64,000 bases of DNA from Gemmatimonadota bacterium (GCA_041390105.1 JAWKQO010000002.1:62001-126000); one strand, 5' to 3'. Counted from the first letter of the stretch, positions 8,173-16,930 are shown. Numbers and translations: made by a program. The notes: generated from the sequence alone by a model not told the origin.

Positions 8173-8727
8173 ATGGCCCGTCCGACCCCGTGCGCCCTGA
8201 TCCGATCCGCGCTGACCCTCGCGTTTCTCGCTACCGCCACGGGCCCCGTGCTCGCACAGGAAGCCACCGGCCCCCGACCGAGCCAACACGGCACCGTTTC
8301 ACAGACGGTCAACGAGACCACGATCACGCTGGAGTACGACCGACCCGTGGCCCGGGGGCGGGAGCTGTTCGGCGGCATCGTGGACTGGGACGCCGTGTGG
8401 ACGCCGGGCGCCAATCGCGCCACCTGGCTCGAGGTCTCCACCGACGTGACCTTCGCAGGCCAGGCGCTGGCGGCGGGACGTTACGGCATCTGGCTCACAC
8501 CCAAGGAGACGGGGCCCTGGGAGGTAGTGCTGGTCCGGGATTGGGACACACACCACTCGTTCTTTCCCTACGAGAGCGAGGCGCTGCGCACGGGGGTCGG
8601 GCCCACGACCGGCAGCCATATGGAGGTCCTGGCCTTCTACTTTCCCGTGGTCGGGCCCTATGAGACCACGTTGAACCTGCATTGGGGCACCACGGTGCTG
8701 CCCCTCCGCATCGAGGTGCCGCGCTAG
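8173..8727 (+). CDS. Secreted DUF2911 protein
   Basis: 184 residues with a signal peptide ending near VLAQ. The mature part matches the DUF2911 family: PSQHGTVSQTVNETTITLEYDRPVARGRELFGGIVDWDAVWTPGANRATWLEVSTDVTFAGQ in pieces, then LAAGRYGIWLTP and a C-terminal LNLHWG. These are small periplasmic or outer proteins of unknown function, common in Bacteroidota and Gemmatimonadota. It is 74 bp downstream of the GH16 fusion on the same strand and could be cotranscribed. The stop is 10 bp from the stop of the convergent ankyrin gene. Confidence 0.88.
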   Translation: MARPTPCALIRSALTLAFLATATGPVLAQEATGPRPSQHGTVSQTVNETTITLEYDRPVARGRELFGGIVDWDAVWTPGANRATWLEVSTDVTFAGQALAAGRYGIWLTPKETGPWEVVLVRDWDTHHSFFPYESEALRTGVGPTTGSHMEVLAFYFPVVGPYETTLNLHWGTTVLPLRIEVPR

Positions 8728-8737
8728 CGAACGCCGC

Positions 8738-10720
8738 TCAGCAACTCAAACAGTTGTGGTTGTTCTTGGAGCCGAGCTGCTCCAGCAACTCCACGGTCTC
8801 CGGGAAGGGGGAGACCCGCTGCACGGGGCCGTTGGCCATGTCCGCTGTGGTCTGACCCTTTCGCGAGACCACGGTTACGTCGGCGCCGTGCTCTACGAGA
8901 TACCGGATCATCTCGTTGTCGCCGCGTGAAGCCGCGTTGTGCAGCGCGGCGTACCCGCCGTGGTCGCGGGCGTTGACGTCCGCACCCAGCTCCTCGACCA
9001 GATACCGGACCGCGGGCAGCCAGCCGTCCGGTACGTGTCGATGAGCGTTGCCGGCGAAGCCCTCACCGTAGCCCGACCCGGACGCGGCGTGGATGGGGTA
9101 GACCCCCGGCCCGCCAGGCGCCACCGGCGGCAACCCCGAAGCATCGGGGGCGTTGGCCTTCACGGAGTCTGCGCGCAGCGCGTGCGCGAGGAGTTCGTCC
9201 CGGACCTCTTCTGCTCGCTCACGCATCTCGTCGTCCGGATACAGCGCCTGCACGGAATCCGGCAACTCGTCCCGTACCGCGACCAGCAGCTTCACGCGGG
9301 CGTCGGCGTCGGCCTCGTCCCACTGGTCGGAGAGCTCGTTCCGGTGCATGCGCGCCAGGAACTCGTCGGGCGAGAGCCGCTCCCGCTGAGGTGGGGCCTT
9401 GGTGGGAATGTTGGGGTCTGCACCGTAGGAGACGAGCAGACGCATGGCGTCCACGTCCGTCGCGTAGGCTGCCCGCCAGAAGGCCGTCGCGCCTTCCGTG
9501 TCCACCAGTCCGCAGTTGCGGTTGCCGCACCCCGTGTACTCCATGTACCAGGGATGCTTGGTGAGACGGGCATCGGGGTCGGCACCGGCGTCCAGCAGGG
9601 CCTTCATGACGTCCAGATACGTGCTCGACTGCAGCCCCAACTCCTGGGGCTGCGGGTACCGGGTGCGCGGTTGCCACTCTGCGTTCAGCGTGGCCCACAG
9701 CGGCGTCATCCCGTTCAACGTCGATGCCCGGTTCGGATCGGCTCCGTGCTCGAGCAGGACCAGCTCGATGTCGAACTGGCCGTTGATCGCCGCCATCAAG
9801 AGCGCGGTCGTACCGTCCCCGTCCCCGGGCAGGTTGATGTCCGCACCCCCCTCGAGCAGTGCCAGGATCGCTTCCTGGTGTCCCTGCCGGGTGGCGTGCA
9901 GCAGCGGCGTCAGGCCGCCCTTGGTGTCGATGCGTTGAGGCCGGCGAAAGTCGGTGCCGTCGTCTTCCTTCTTCTCTGCGTCGTCCGGCAGCACGCCCGA
10001 GCGCTGGATCTGTCGTTCGGCCAGGATGGCCGCGCGGAGTTGGCTGGGGGTCGGTGGGGCGTGGTCGTCTCCGGAGAGCGTCTTGAGGACTTCATCCTTC
10101 TTCTTGCGGGCCGCCTCGTCGATCTGGTAGCGCTCCAGGATGTCCACAACCCGCGTGGCCCGGTTCGGGTCGGCACCCCCCTCGATGAGGGCGCGGATGG
10201 CGTCCGTCCGGTTCTGGGCGGCGGCGAAGATGAGGGGGGTCTGGCCCCACTCCGCTTCCTCGGCGTTGGGATCGGCGTTCCGTTGCAGCAGCGCCCGCAC
10301 CAGGGCGGCGTCGCCGGACCCGGCTGCGAGGTGCAGGGGAGTGGCCCCGCTCGGCACCGCGCGCGCTCCGACGGCCGCTCCCTCCTCGAGGAGCGTCAGC
10401 GCCACCTCGGTGGCTCCGCGAGCGGCCGCGATGTGCAGCGGCGTGTACTGACCGATGCGCGTCACGGCTTCGGCCTCGGCTCCGGCCTGTAGGAGGGCCC
10501 TGGTCAGCTCCGCGTCTCCGCGTTCGGCGGCCCAGTGCAGTGCGGTCATGCCGTCGCCTTGAGCGGTGTTGACGTCGGCACCCTGGTGGATCAGCCGAAG
10601 AACGGCGTCCCGGTCTCCCCGCATGGCGGCATCGGCCACCGGGGACTCCGGAGGGCCCGCCGCCAGCAACGTGGCTGAAAGAAGGAAGGCGGTCGCGACG
10701 CCGCGCAGTCCGGTTCTCAT
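8738..10720 (-). CDS. Secreted ankyrin-repeat protein
   Basis: 660 residues. The N-terminal signal (MRTGLRGVATAFLLSATLLAAG) indicates export. Ankyrin repeats (GMTALHWAAERGDAELTRALLQAGA type) occupy about 30-205. After a charged linker, a second block covers about 265-440 and a third the C terminus (GYAALHNAASRGDNEMIRYLVEHGADV). An unusual cysteine insertion (CGNRNCG) interrupts the middle block, and the protein ends NCLSC, a CxxC tail. The ATG at 10720 was chosen for its signal peptide; the frame is open further upstream. It is the last gene of a DUF1592-DUF1552-ankyrin run, 13 bp behind DUF1552, so it probably forms or scaffolds a complex with those exported proteins. Confidence 0.88.
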   Translation of the reverse strand: MRTGLRGVATAFLLSATLLAAGPPESPVADAAMRGDRDAVLRLIHQGADVNTAQGDGMTALHWAAERGDAELTRALLQAGAEAEAVTRIGQYTPLHIAAARGATEVALTLLEEGAAVGARAVPSGATPLHLAAGSGDAALVRALLQRNADPNAEEAEWGQTPLIFAAAQNRTDAIRALIEGGADPNRATRVVDILERYQIDEAARKKKDEVLKTLSGDDHAPPTPSQLRAAILAERQIQRSGVLPDDAEKKEDDGTDFRRPQRIDTKGGLTPLLHATRQGHQEAILALLEGGADINLPGDGDGTTALLMAAINGQFDIELVLLEHGADPNRASTLNGMTPLWATLNAEWQPRTRYPQPQELGLQSSTYLDVMKALLDAGADPDARLTKHPWYMEYTGCGNRNCGLVDTEGATAFWRAAYATDVDAMRLLVSYGADPNIPTKAPPQRERLSPDEFLARMHRNELSDQWDEADADARVKLLVAVRDELPDSVQALYPDDEMRERAEEVRDELLAHALRADSVKANAPDASGLPPVAPGGPGVYPIHAASGSGYGEGFAGNAHRHVPDGWLPAVRYLVEELGADVNARDHGGYAALHNAASRGDNEMIRYLVEHGADVTVVSRKGQTTADMANGPVQRVSPFPETVELLEQLGSKNNHNCLSC

Positions 10721-10733
10721 GCGCGCTCCCGGC

Positions 10734-12146
10734 TCAGGTTTCGGCGGTGTCGGCAGAGGACCGCAGCGAGAGCACGCCGTTGCTGTCACCGAAGGTCTCC
10801 ATGTCGTCCAAGCCCAGATCGTGCATGAGGCTCAACATGGCGTTGGCCATCGGCGTGCCATCCGCCGCCTTGATGTGCAGGTTGCCCTCGAGCTGGCCGT
10901 TGGCCTTGCCCAGGAGGATCAGCGGGCAGCGGCGGTGGTTGTGGACGTTGGCGTCCGCCATCGGAGAGCCCCAGACCACGGCGGTCTTGTCCAGCAACGA
11001 TACCCCTTCCTCGGTTGTGTTCTTGAGCTTCTCGATGAAGTAGGGGAGCTGGCCCACGCGGTACTGACAGATCTTGTTGAACTCGAGGATGGCTTCTTCC
11101 CGGTTGCCGTGGTGCGACGCGGGATGGAAGGGCTTGTTGGATCCGCTCTCCGGGAAGACCCGGTTGTCCGAATCACGACCGGTCTTGAAGGAGATCACGC
11201 GCGTCATGTCGGTCTCGAGCGCCAGCACTTGCAGGTCGAACATCAGCTTCATGTGCTCGGAGAACGAATCGGGGACTCCGGCGGGAGCCTCGGGCATCTC
11301 GCGCGCCTCGCCGCTCTCGTTCTGTGCCTCGGTGCGCTCGATGCGGCGCTCGATCTCCCGCACGTTGGTCAGGTACTGGTCCATGCGGCGGCGGTCTTCG
11401 GCGCCCAGCTCCCGCTGCACCTGGGCCACCTGTCCAGCGATCCAGTCCAGAATGCTCTTGCGCGCCTGCCGGCGGGCGATGCGCTCCTCGGGGGAGCCCC
11501 CAGCGCCGAACAACATGTCGAACGCGACCCGGGGATCCCGGATCATCGGGAGCGGCTCGGTGGGCGAGGCCCAACTGATGGAGTCGGTGTAGGCGCAGGA
11601 GTAGTTGTAGGTGCAGCCGCCCGCCTGATCGAGGTTCTCGATGCAGAACTGCATCGAGGGCAGCGGTGTGTCCTGACCGAAGCGCTTGGCGTAGAGCTGG
11701 TCCAGCGACGTGCCGGCGTAGATGTCCGAGCCTTGGGTCTGCTTCGGATGGGACTGCGTGAGGAACACGGCGCTGGAGCGGAAGTGGTCGCCGCCGATCT
11801 CCGGAGGCGTGAAGGCCTCCGCCATGCGCACGTCGGTGTTGCTGATGATGGTGAGGTAGTCCTGGTACGGTCTGAGCGACACCAATGCATTGGCGTCGAT
11901 CAACTCGAAGTCCTTGCCGGTGGTGGCCGGCGCGTAGAGAAGCTGAGTAGCGCCCCAGTCGTTGCAGCCCGCCAGACCGTGCACCTCCTCGATGCACACC
12001 AGGCGGGTGGTGTCGGCCGGACGACGGCTCCAGGCACGCAGGCGGCCGGCGGGCGTCATGGCATCGAGGAAAGGCAGCGCCACCGAGGCTCCCATACCGC
12101 GGATGAAGGTCCGCCGAGCCATGTGTTTGCCGGTGATGAAGTGCAT
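10734..12146 (-). CDS. Tat-exported DUF1552 protein
   Basis: 470 residues. The N terminus has RRTFIRGMGASVALPFLDAM, a twin-arginine signal and the standard opening of DUF1552 proteins. Later family segments include SSAVFLTQSHPKQTQGSDIYAGTSLDQ and a C-terminal CRVGQLPYFIEKLK-like helix followed by TAVVWGSPMADANVHNH. DUF1552 belongs to the sulfatase/alkaline phosphatase-like (DUF1501-related) exported proteins and is nearly always encoded next to DUF1592. Its catalytic role is unknown. The ATG has GAGGAGAAG upstream and lies 14 bp after the DUF1592 gene, so the genes form an operon. Confidence 0.9.
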   Translation of the reverse strand: MHFITGKHMARRTFIRGMGASVALPFLDAMTPAGRLRAWSRRPADTTRLVCIEEVHGLAGCNDWGATQLLYAPATTGKDFELIDANALVSLRPYQDYLTIISNTDVRMAEAFTPPEIGGDHFRSSAVFLTQSHPKQTQGSDIYAGTSLDQLYAKRFGQDTPLPSMQFCIENLDQAGGCTYNYSCAYTDSISWASPTEPLPMIRDPRVAFDMLFGAGGSPEERIARRQARKSILDWIAGQVAQVQRELGAEDRRRMDQYLTNVREIERRIERTEAQNESGEAREMPEAPAGVPDSFSEHMKLMFDLQVLALETDMTRVISFKTGRDSDNRVFPESGSNKPFHPASHHGNREEAILEFNKICQYRVGQLPYFIEKLKNTTEEGVSLLDKTAVVWGSPMADANVHNHRRCPLILLGKANGQLEGNLHIKAADGTPMANAMLSLMHDLGLDDMETFGDSNGVLSLRSSADTAET

Positions 12147-12160
12147 GGTGCGCTTCTCCT

Positions 12161-14665
12161 CTACCTCAGGGGATGGTTCGTAGTACCGTCCGTGGCGGCG
12201 TCCGCAGCCACGGGGCCGGCGCGCTTCATCCGGAACGCCTCGCTGTTGACCACGCCCAGGATCAGCGACTTGATCGGGTACCCCTCAGCCTCCGCGCGCC
12301 GCACGATCTCACGCACTGTGGGCTGGTCGTAGTACTCCACCCGACGGCCCAGGGCATAGGCCATCAGGTTCTCCGTGAAGGTCCGCGCCAGGGGGAGCGG
12401 CCGGGCCAACAGGGCGTCGGCCAGCTCGCCGGGCGTCGAGACCGGTGTGCCGTCGTAGAAGTCGCCGCGCGTGTCGAGTGGCATGCCGTTCTCGCGAGCG
12501 CGCTCCTTGCCGGTGACGTCGAAGTTGTCCAGCGCGAGCCCGATCGGGTCCATCATGCTGTGGCACGAGTTGCAGGTCGGATTGGCACGATGCAGCTCCA
12601 TGCGTTCTCGCGTGGTGAGCATGCGTCCGTCCTGCGCGCCTTCGGTTTCCTCGAGCGTGGGCACGTTCGGCGGCGGTGGCGGCGGCGGTGAGCCCAGCAG
12701 CACCTCCATCACCCACTTGCCGCGGAGCACCGGAGAAGTGCGGTTGGCCAGAGAGGTCAGCACCAGCACGCTCCCCTGCCCCAACAGGCCCCGCCGGATG
12801 TCGTTCGGATACCGGACGCGCTGGAACTCGTTGCCCGCCACACCGGAGAAGCCGTAGTGCCGCGCCAGGCGTTCGTTCACCCAGGTGTAGTCGGCGGTGA
12901 ACAGCTCCAGCAGGCCGCGGTCTCCCTGCACGAGATGATTGAAGAACGTGACGGTTTCCTCGCGCATGAGGTCTGCGAGGTTCTCGTCGAAGTTGGGATA
13001 GAAGTTCGGGTCGGGATGGACCTTGGAGAGATCCTGCAGGCGCAGCCACTGCGCGGCGAAGCGCGTCCCCAACGCGGCCGAGCGCGGGTCGTCCAACATG
13101 CGCGCGGCTTGGCGTGCGAGCTCGTCCGGGTCGGACAGACGTCCGGCCGCGGCCGCCGTCGCCAGTTCCTCGTCCGGTGGCGCACCCCAGAGGAAGAACG
13201 ACAAGCGGGACGCCAGGTCCCAATCGCTCAGACGGTAGTCGGTGCCCGGGCGCACGTGGTCGGGTTCGCGCTCGAGACGCAGCACGAACAGCGGGCTGGA
13301 GAGGATGGCCTCCAGGGCGCTCCGCACGCCGGTTTCGAAGCCCCCCTCGGCGGCTCCCCGGTCGTAGAAGGAGAGCAGGCCGTCCACGTCGTCCGGGGAA
13401 GCGGGTCGTCGGAAAGCCGCACTGGCCAGGCGATCGATGATCTGTCCCGCGCACGCCCGCTCCGGGAGATCCGCCGAGGGACGGCAGCTGAAGATGCGCT
13501 GGCGACTCGGTGAGTCCGACACGCCCGTGGCGTTGTAGGGACCGGCAACGCCCACGCTCTTGATGTGCGGTAGCGTGGTGATGCCGGGCCCGCCGGAGCC
13601 GCCCCCGGCCAGCGACCAGTCGTGCGGCCGGATGAGGTCCTCGTAGGGACCGTCGGAGCGTCGCACGAAGGCGGCGGATACGCGGTGCTGTCCAGTGCGC
13701 ACGAACACGGGTTCGGTTCGCATGGGGGGTGCTCCACGCCCGTCCGCGGCGGTGACATCCTGCGAGTAGGTAATGAGCGCGACGCGCTCACCGTCGACCG
13801 AGATGTCCACGTCCTCGAAGCGGGCGTTGTCCCCCGAAGAGAACGTGATCTCGAACGAGTACTCGCCGTCGGCGGGGAACACGTGCTCGGTGACCAACCC
13901 GCCGCGCGTCCCGTAGGGCGCACCCTCCACCCAGTCCCAGGGGTGCTGCGAGACGTACTCGGAGTTCTTGTAGACCACGGTGGTGGCGGTCGCCGACCGG
14001 TCGCCCACTGCCCGCCGCGCGATCTCTGCGGCCGCGTTCAGATAGGACTCCAGCAGCGTCGGGGAGAGCGTCTGGACGTCGGCGATGTTGTCGAAGTTCG
14101 CGCTCATCTGGTCGAGCGGCAGCCAGTCCGCCGCATCCACCCGGATGCCCAGCAGCTCGAGGATGGCGCGCTCATACTCGGGTCGGTTCAGCCGCTGGAA
14201 GGTTCGGTGGCCGGGGTTGGGGTGTTGGGACGCCGCCTCGTCCATCGCCTGCTCGAGGGACTCCACCAACGCCTGCAGGGTATCGGCGCCGGGACGGCGG
14301 GTCCCGGGCGGTGGCATCATTCCGGCCCGCAGCTTCCGGATCATCTTCTCGGCCGTGGCCGCCGCATCGGCTGCGGCGTCCAAGCGGAACGACTCCAGAG
14401 ACAGGTTGCCGGACAGGCGCCGTTCACTGTGACAGCGCACGCAGGTGCCCTGGATCACGTCGTCGGGATCGAGAGCGGGCGCCAGGTGCCGGTCCGTGCG
14501 GCGCGGGGCGGCGGTGTGTACAACGGTGTCTTCGGCGAGACCTTCGGTGGGCCGGAGGGAAGTCCCGAGCGGTGCGGCCGGCGCCGCGGCTGGAGCAGCG
14601 GCCGAGGTGCCCAAGGCCACGAGCAGGAATCCGAACGCGGCGGACGGGGCCGTGAAGAGCTTCAT
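12161..14665 (-). CDS. DUF1592/DUF1587/DUF1588/DUF1585 cytochrome-like exported protein
   Basis: 834 residues with a signal peptide. An N-terminal haem c site (C75-V-R-C78-H79) is followed by the domain series typical of this family: DUF1587 near 150-215 (FQRLNRPEYERAILELLG), a carbohydrate-binding-like region (about 240-345), then DUF1595, DUF1592 (LSDWDLASRLSFFLWGAPPDEEL), DUF1588 (RYPNDIRRGLLGQGSVL) and DUF1585 at the C terminus. A second CxxCH (C698-N-S-C701-H702) lies in NPTCNSCHSMMDPIG. This is a presumed periplasmic or surface redox protein with two c-type haems. It is first in a three-gene operon with DUF1552 and the ankyrin protein. The biochemical role of the family is not established. 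Confidence 0.9.
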   Translation of the reverse strand: MKLFTAPSAAFGFLLVALGTSAAAPAAAPAAPLGTSLRPTEGLAEDTVVHTAAPRRTDRHLAPALDPDDVIQGTCVRCHSERRLSGNLSLESFRLDAAADAAATAEKMIRKLRAGMMPPPGTRRPGADTLQALVESLEQAMDEAASQHPNPGHRTFQRLNRPEYERAILELLGIRVDAADWLPLDQMSANFDNIADVQTLSPTLLESYLNAAAEIARRAVGDRSATATTVVYKNSEYVSQHPWDWVEGAPYGTRGGLVTEHVFPADGEYSFEITFSSGDNARFEDVDISVDGERVALITYSQDVTAADGRGAPPMRTEPVFVRTGQHRVSAAFVRRSDGPYEDLIRPHDWSLAGGGSGGPGITTLPHIKSVGVAGPYNATGVSDSPSRQRIFSCRPSADLPERACAGQIIDRLASAAFRRPASPDDVDGLLSFYDRGAAEGGFETGVRSALEAILSSPLFVLRLEREPDHVRPGTDYRLSDWDLASRLSFFLWGAPPDEELATAAAAGRLSDPDELARQAARMLDDPRSAALGTRFAAQWLRLQDLSKVHPDPNFYPNFDENLADLMREETVTFFNHLVQGDRGLLELFTADYTWVNERLARHYGFSGVAGNEFQRVRYPNDIRRGLLGQGSVLVLTSLANRTSPVLRGKWVMEVLLGSPPPPPPPNVPTLEETEGAQDGRMLTTRERMELHRANPTCNSCHSMMDPIGLALDNFDVTGKERARENGMPLDTRGDFYDGTPVSTPGELADALLARPLPLARTFTENLMAYALGRRVEYYDQPTVREIVRRAEAEGYPIKSLILGVVNSEAFRMKRAGPVAADAATDGTTNHPLR

Positions 14666-14869
14666 GTGGCTCTCTCCCGAGGGGAGGACCGGTGGAGGAT
14701 TCCCCCCGAAATGCTGCTGGTCTGGAGCCGAACAGCGTAGGGCCGGACCCGCCGTTCGGCAAGCAATTCCGGGGCCGGCCCCGCCGGGCGGGGTGGCTCT
14801 GCGAGCGCCCCGGGGCGGATCGCGAAACGGCCCCCTCGCCCGAGGGATGGGCAGACCCAGGCTGCCCCG

Positions 14870-14898
14870 TTGCGATGAGTGATATGTGATGATATAAT
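14870..14898 (+). promoter_or_regulatory. Sigma-70-type promoter of the ArsR gene, apparently leaderless
   Basis: A consensus -10 TATAAT at 14893-14898 is preceded by TGA, an extended -10 element. It is spaced 17 bp from TTGCGA (14870-14875, 4 of 6 matches to the -35 consensus). The -10 ends only 5 bp before the ATG at 14904, so transcription should start at or within a base or two of the start codon. No Shine-Dalgarno sequence exists, which agrees with a leaderless mRNA. Confidence 0.8.
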
Positions 14899-14905
14899 CA
14901 CATAT
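14882..14905. promoter_or_regulatory. Perfect inverted repeat, probable ArsR operator
   Basis: The 9-bp arms ATATGTGAT (14882-14890) and ATCACATAT (14897-14905) are exact inverted repeats around a 6-bp spacer. The palindrome covers the -10 box, the presumed transcription start and the first two bases of the ATG. Binding of the ArsR protein encoded here would block its own promoter. The size and AT-rich centre fit ArsR/SmtB-type sites. Confidence 0.8.
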
Positions 14906-15281
14906 GACCGAAGCGCCTCAGCCCCAGGCCGGTATCTCGCCCCGAGCAGCCGAGTTCGAAGGGGTCTGGAAGGCCCTGGCCAATCCGGTGCGCAGGACCA
15001 TCCTGGACCTGCTGCGGGAGGCGCCGCGCACGACGGGTGAACTGGCCGACGGCTTTCCCGGCCTGAGCCGCTTCGCGGTCATGCAACACCTCAAGGTCCT
15101 CGAGGAGGCGGAGCTGGTGGTGCCGCGCCGCGAGGGTCGCACTCGCTACAACTTCCTGAATCCCGTGCCCATCCAGCAGATCTACGACCGTTGGGTTGCC
15201 CGCTACATGCAGCCCTGGACCGAGGCGCTCGTGGCGCTGCGGAACGATCTGGAGGGCCGGGCCCCCGAAGACGGCGCCTGA
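14904..15281 (+). CDS. ArsR-family winged-helix transcriptional repressor
   Basis: 125 residues. The core is a winged helix: VWKALANPVRRTILDLLREAP, then TGELADGFPGLSRFAVMQHLKVLEEAELVVPRREGRTRYNFL as recognition helix plus wing, quoted here in parts. No cysteine pair typical of metal sensors is present, which puts it with the ArsR regulators encoded beside SRPBCC (activator-of-Hsp90-ATPase-like) proteins. The ligand is unknown. The start codon lies inside its own palindromic operator, so strong autorepression is likely. The SRPBCC gene follows 23 bp downstream. Confidence 0.92.
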   Translation: MTEAPQPQAGISPRAAEFEGVWKALANPVRRTILDLLREAPRTTGELADGFPGLSRFAVMQHLKVLEEAELVVPRREGRTRYNFLNPVPIQQIYDRWVARYMQPWTEALVALRNDLEGRAPEDGA

Positions 15282-15304
15282 GGCGCCCTCGACTCCGAGA
15301 CCGT

Positions 15305-15835
15305 ATGACACCCGAGTCGTCGCTGCCCGACCACGTGGTATCGATCCACATCTCTGTCCCGGTGCAGAAGGTCTGGGACGAGATCACCAAAACGGGCCGG
15401 ATCCAACGCGCCCTCTACAACACGGTCCTGGAAAGCTCGTTGGAGCCGGGAGCTCGGCTGCGCTACTACAGCCCCGACAGGAAGCGGGTGTTCGTGGTGG
15501 GTGAGGTGGTGGAGGTCGAGGCGCCGCGGAAGTTCTCCCACACCTACTGGTTCACCATGTGGAAGGGCGGGCCGCCCACCTTGGTGACCTGGGAGCTGGC
15601 CGAGGAGGCAGGCGGATGCCGCGTCACGGTGACGCACTCCGGCTGGACGGCCGAGCACGAGGCTCGTGAGAAGTCCGGCGCCGGGTGGCGTGAGATCCTC
15701 GGGCTGCTCAAGGCCGATCTCGAGACCGGGCAGATCCCGCTCAAGACGCGCATGCTGTACACCGTCATGGGGTGGTTCTCCTTCGCGCTCCCCAAGACCA
15801 CGTCCAAAGCCTATGCGGATGAGAAGGGCTGGTAG
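15305..15835 (+). CDS. SRPBCC/AHSA1-like ligand-binding protein
   Basis: 176 residues. The opening VVSIHISVPVQKVWDEITKTGRIQRALYNT and the middle GEVVEVEAPRKFSHTYWF..PPTLVTWEL plus VTVTHSGW are typical of the SRPBCC (START/Bet v1-like) helix-grip fold, in the AHSA1 subgroup. No catalytic residues can be named. The C-terminal part (LETGQIPLKTRMLYTVMGWFSFALPK) resembles other ArsR-linked members. It is cotranscribed with ArsR (23-bp gap). The pairing suggests a stress or small-molecule response in which this protein binds a hydrophobic ligand; this is inference. Confidence 0.88.
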   Translation: MTPESSLPDHVVSIHISVPVQKVWDEITKTGRIQRALYNTVLESSLEPGARLRYYSPDRKRVFVVGEVVEVEAPRKFSHTYWFTMWKGGPPTLVTWELAEEAGGCRVTVTHSGWTAEHEAREKSGAGWREILGLLKADLETGQIPLKTRMLYTVMGWFSFALPKTTSKAYADEKGW

Positions 15836-15941
15836 GTGGCCCCTCTGGCCCGATTGTTGAACGCGGCAACGTGCTGGACGAAGGGCCCGGCACCAGGTTG
15901 AGCCCAGCCCCGTCCGGGCGCGCCCTGACCGAGGATGACAG

Positions 15942-16499
15942 ATGCCCACACCGGAAGAACAGGCCGCAGCCATGATCGCCAACCTGCCGGCCAAGACCGG
16001 CAAGTCGCTGACCGAATGGAAGGCGATCCTCGGCGCCGCCGGGCTCGAAAAGCACGGCGAGATGGTGAAGCACTTGAAGTCCGAGTACGGCATCGGACAC
16101 GGGTTCGCCAACTTGATCGCGCACGAGTTCAGGAACGCGGGCCCGGCGCCCACGGGCGCCAGTGACCTCGTGGCCGCTCAGTATCAGCGAAAGGAAGCAC
16201 TTCGCGCCATCTACGACCGCCTGATCGCAGAAGTGCGCAGCTTCGGTCAGGATATCGAGGTCGCGCCCAAGAAGTCCTACGTGAGCCTGCGGCGCTCGAA
16301 GCAATTCGCCCTGATCCAGCCGTCCACCAAGACGCGTCTGGACGTGGGCCTCAATCTCAAGAACGTCAACTTCACCGATCGTCTCGAGTTGTCAGGCTCA
16401 TTCAACTCGATGGTGTCCCACCGCGTGCGGCTGACCAAGGACAGTGACGTGGACGCCGAGTTGATCGCCTGGCTGCGCACGGCCTACGACCAGGCGTAA
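15942..16499 (+). CDS. DUF4287 / DUF5655 domain protein
   Basis: 185 residues with two small domains. DUF4287 is N-terminal (about 5-65): MIANLPAKTGKSLTEWKAIL then KHLKSEYGIGHGFANLIAHEF, a helical SAP/HTH-like unit. DUF5655 is C-terminal (about 80-185), with VAPKKSYVSLRRSKQFALIQPSTKTRLDVGL in parts, resembling a nuclease-fold-derived binding domain. No catalytic motif is seen. The ATG at 15942 follows GAGGA. Function is unknown; the family is widespread in environmental bacteria and is often annotated only as DUF4287. Confidence 0.88.
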   Translation: MPTPEEQAAAMIANLPAKTGKSLTEWKAILGAAGLEKHGEMVKHLKSEYGIGHGFANLIAHEFRNAGPAPTGASDLVAAQYQRKEALRAIYDRLIAEVRSFGQDIEVAPKKSYVSLRRSKQFALIQPSTKTRLDVGLNLKNVNFTDRLELSGSFNSMVSHRVRLTKDSDVDAELIAWLRTAYDQA

Positions 16500-16520
16500 A
16501 GGGCGCGTCGCCGAGGGTCG

Positions 16521-16880
16521 TCAGGCCTCTTGAGGCTGTGGGCTGCTGTCGTGCCAGAGTTGCTCGATCCGGTTGCGGAGGTCGCGAAGCTCCGCCTTCT
16601 TGCTGGCGTCCTCCCGGAAGTGGTACTGCGCCGCGGCGATGGCACGAAACGCTCGCCATAGTGCCTTGGTGCCCGGGCTGCGCCCCCGGTCGGAGCGCTT
16701 GTGCCCCTGAACCCGGGCGATGACCCATTCCGCAAGCTCTCCCTCCAGCCGGAGGAACTCGCCGTCATCCGCCTGCTTCTTCAGGCGATCCCGCGTGTCC
16801 TTCTCGAATGACTTGGTCGCGCCAGCGACAACGAACACCGTGAGGTCGTCACGGTCGATCCAATCCGATATCATCAGCAT
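16521..16880 (-). CDS. Hypothetical protein, charged, helical
   Basis: 119 residues, not recognised. It is rich in charged residues and probably mostly helical, for example DDLTVFVVAGATKSFEKDTR, then FREDASKKAELRDLRNRIEQLW at the C terminus. It has no signal peptide or membrane segment. An ATG two codons later (16874) is an alternative start. It converges on the DUF4287 gene with 21 bp between stops, and an AT-rich stretch lies upstream. Composition and placement suggest a real gene, but there is no motif support. Confidence 0.5.
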   Translation of the reverse strand: MLMISDWIDRDDLTVFVVAGATKSFEKDTRDRLKKQADDGEFLRLEGELAEWVIARVQGHKRSDRGRSPGTKALWRAFRAIAAAQYHFREDASKKAELRDLRNRIEQLWHDSSPQPQEA

Positions 16881-16930
16881 CGTTGGGCCGGGTGGGACCC
16901 GCGAATCCCCAGCAGAGGCCCGGAACTGCT

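Noticed and set aside
8939..10492. 517-codon open frame on the plus strand across the ankyrin gene
   Set aside because: It is antisense to a gene with clear ankyrin repeats, has no recognisable motif, and is explained by high GC suppressing stop codons.
10566..12332. 588-codon plus-strand open frame over DUF1552
   Set aside because: Antisense to a recognised family; no ribosome site or domain of its own.
14770..14783. Palindrome CGGGGCCGGCCCCG upstream of the DUF1592 gene as an operator
   Set aside because: A perfect 14-bp palindrome, but made only of G and C in very GC-rich sequence, with no promoter elements beside it; chance cannot be excluded.
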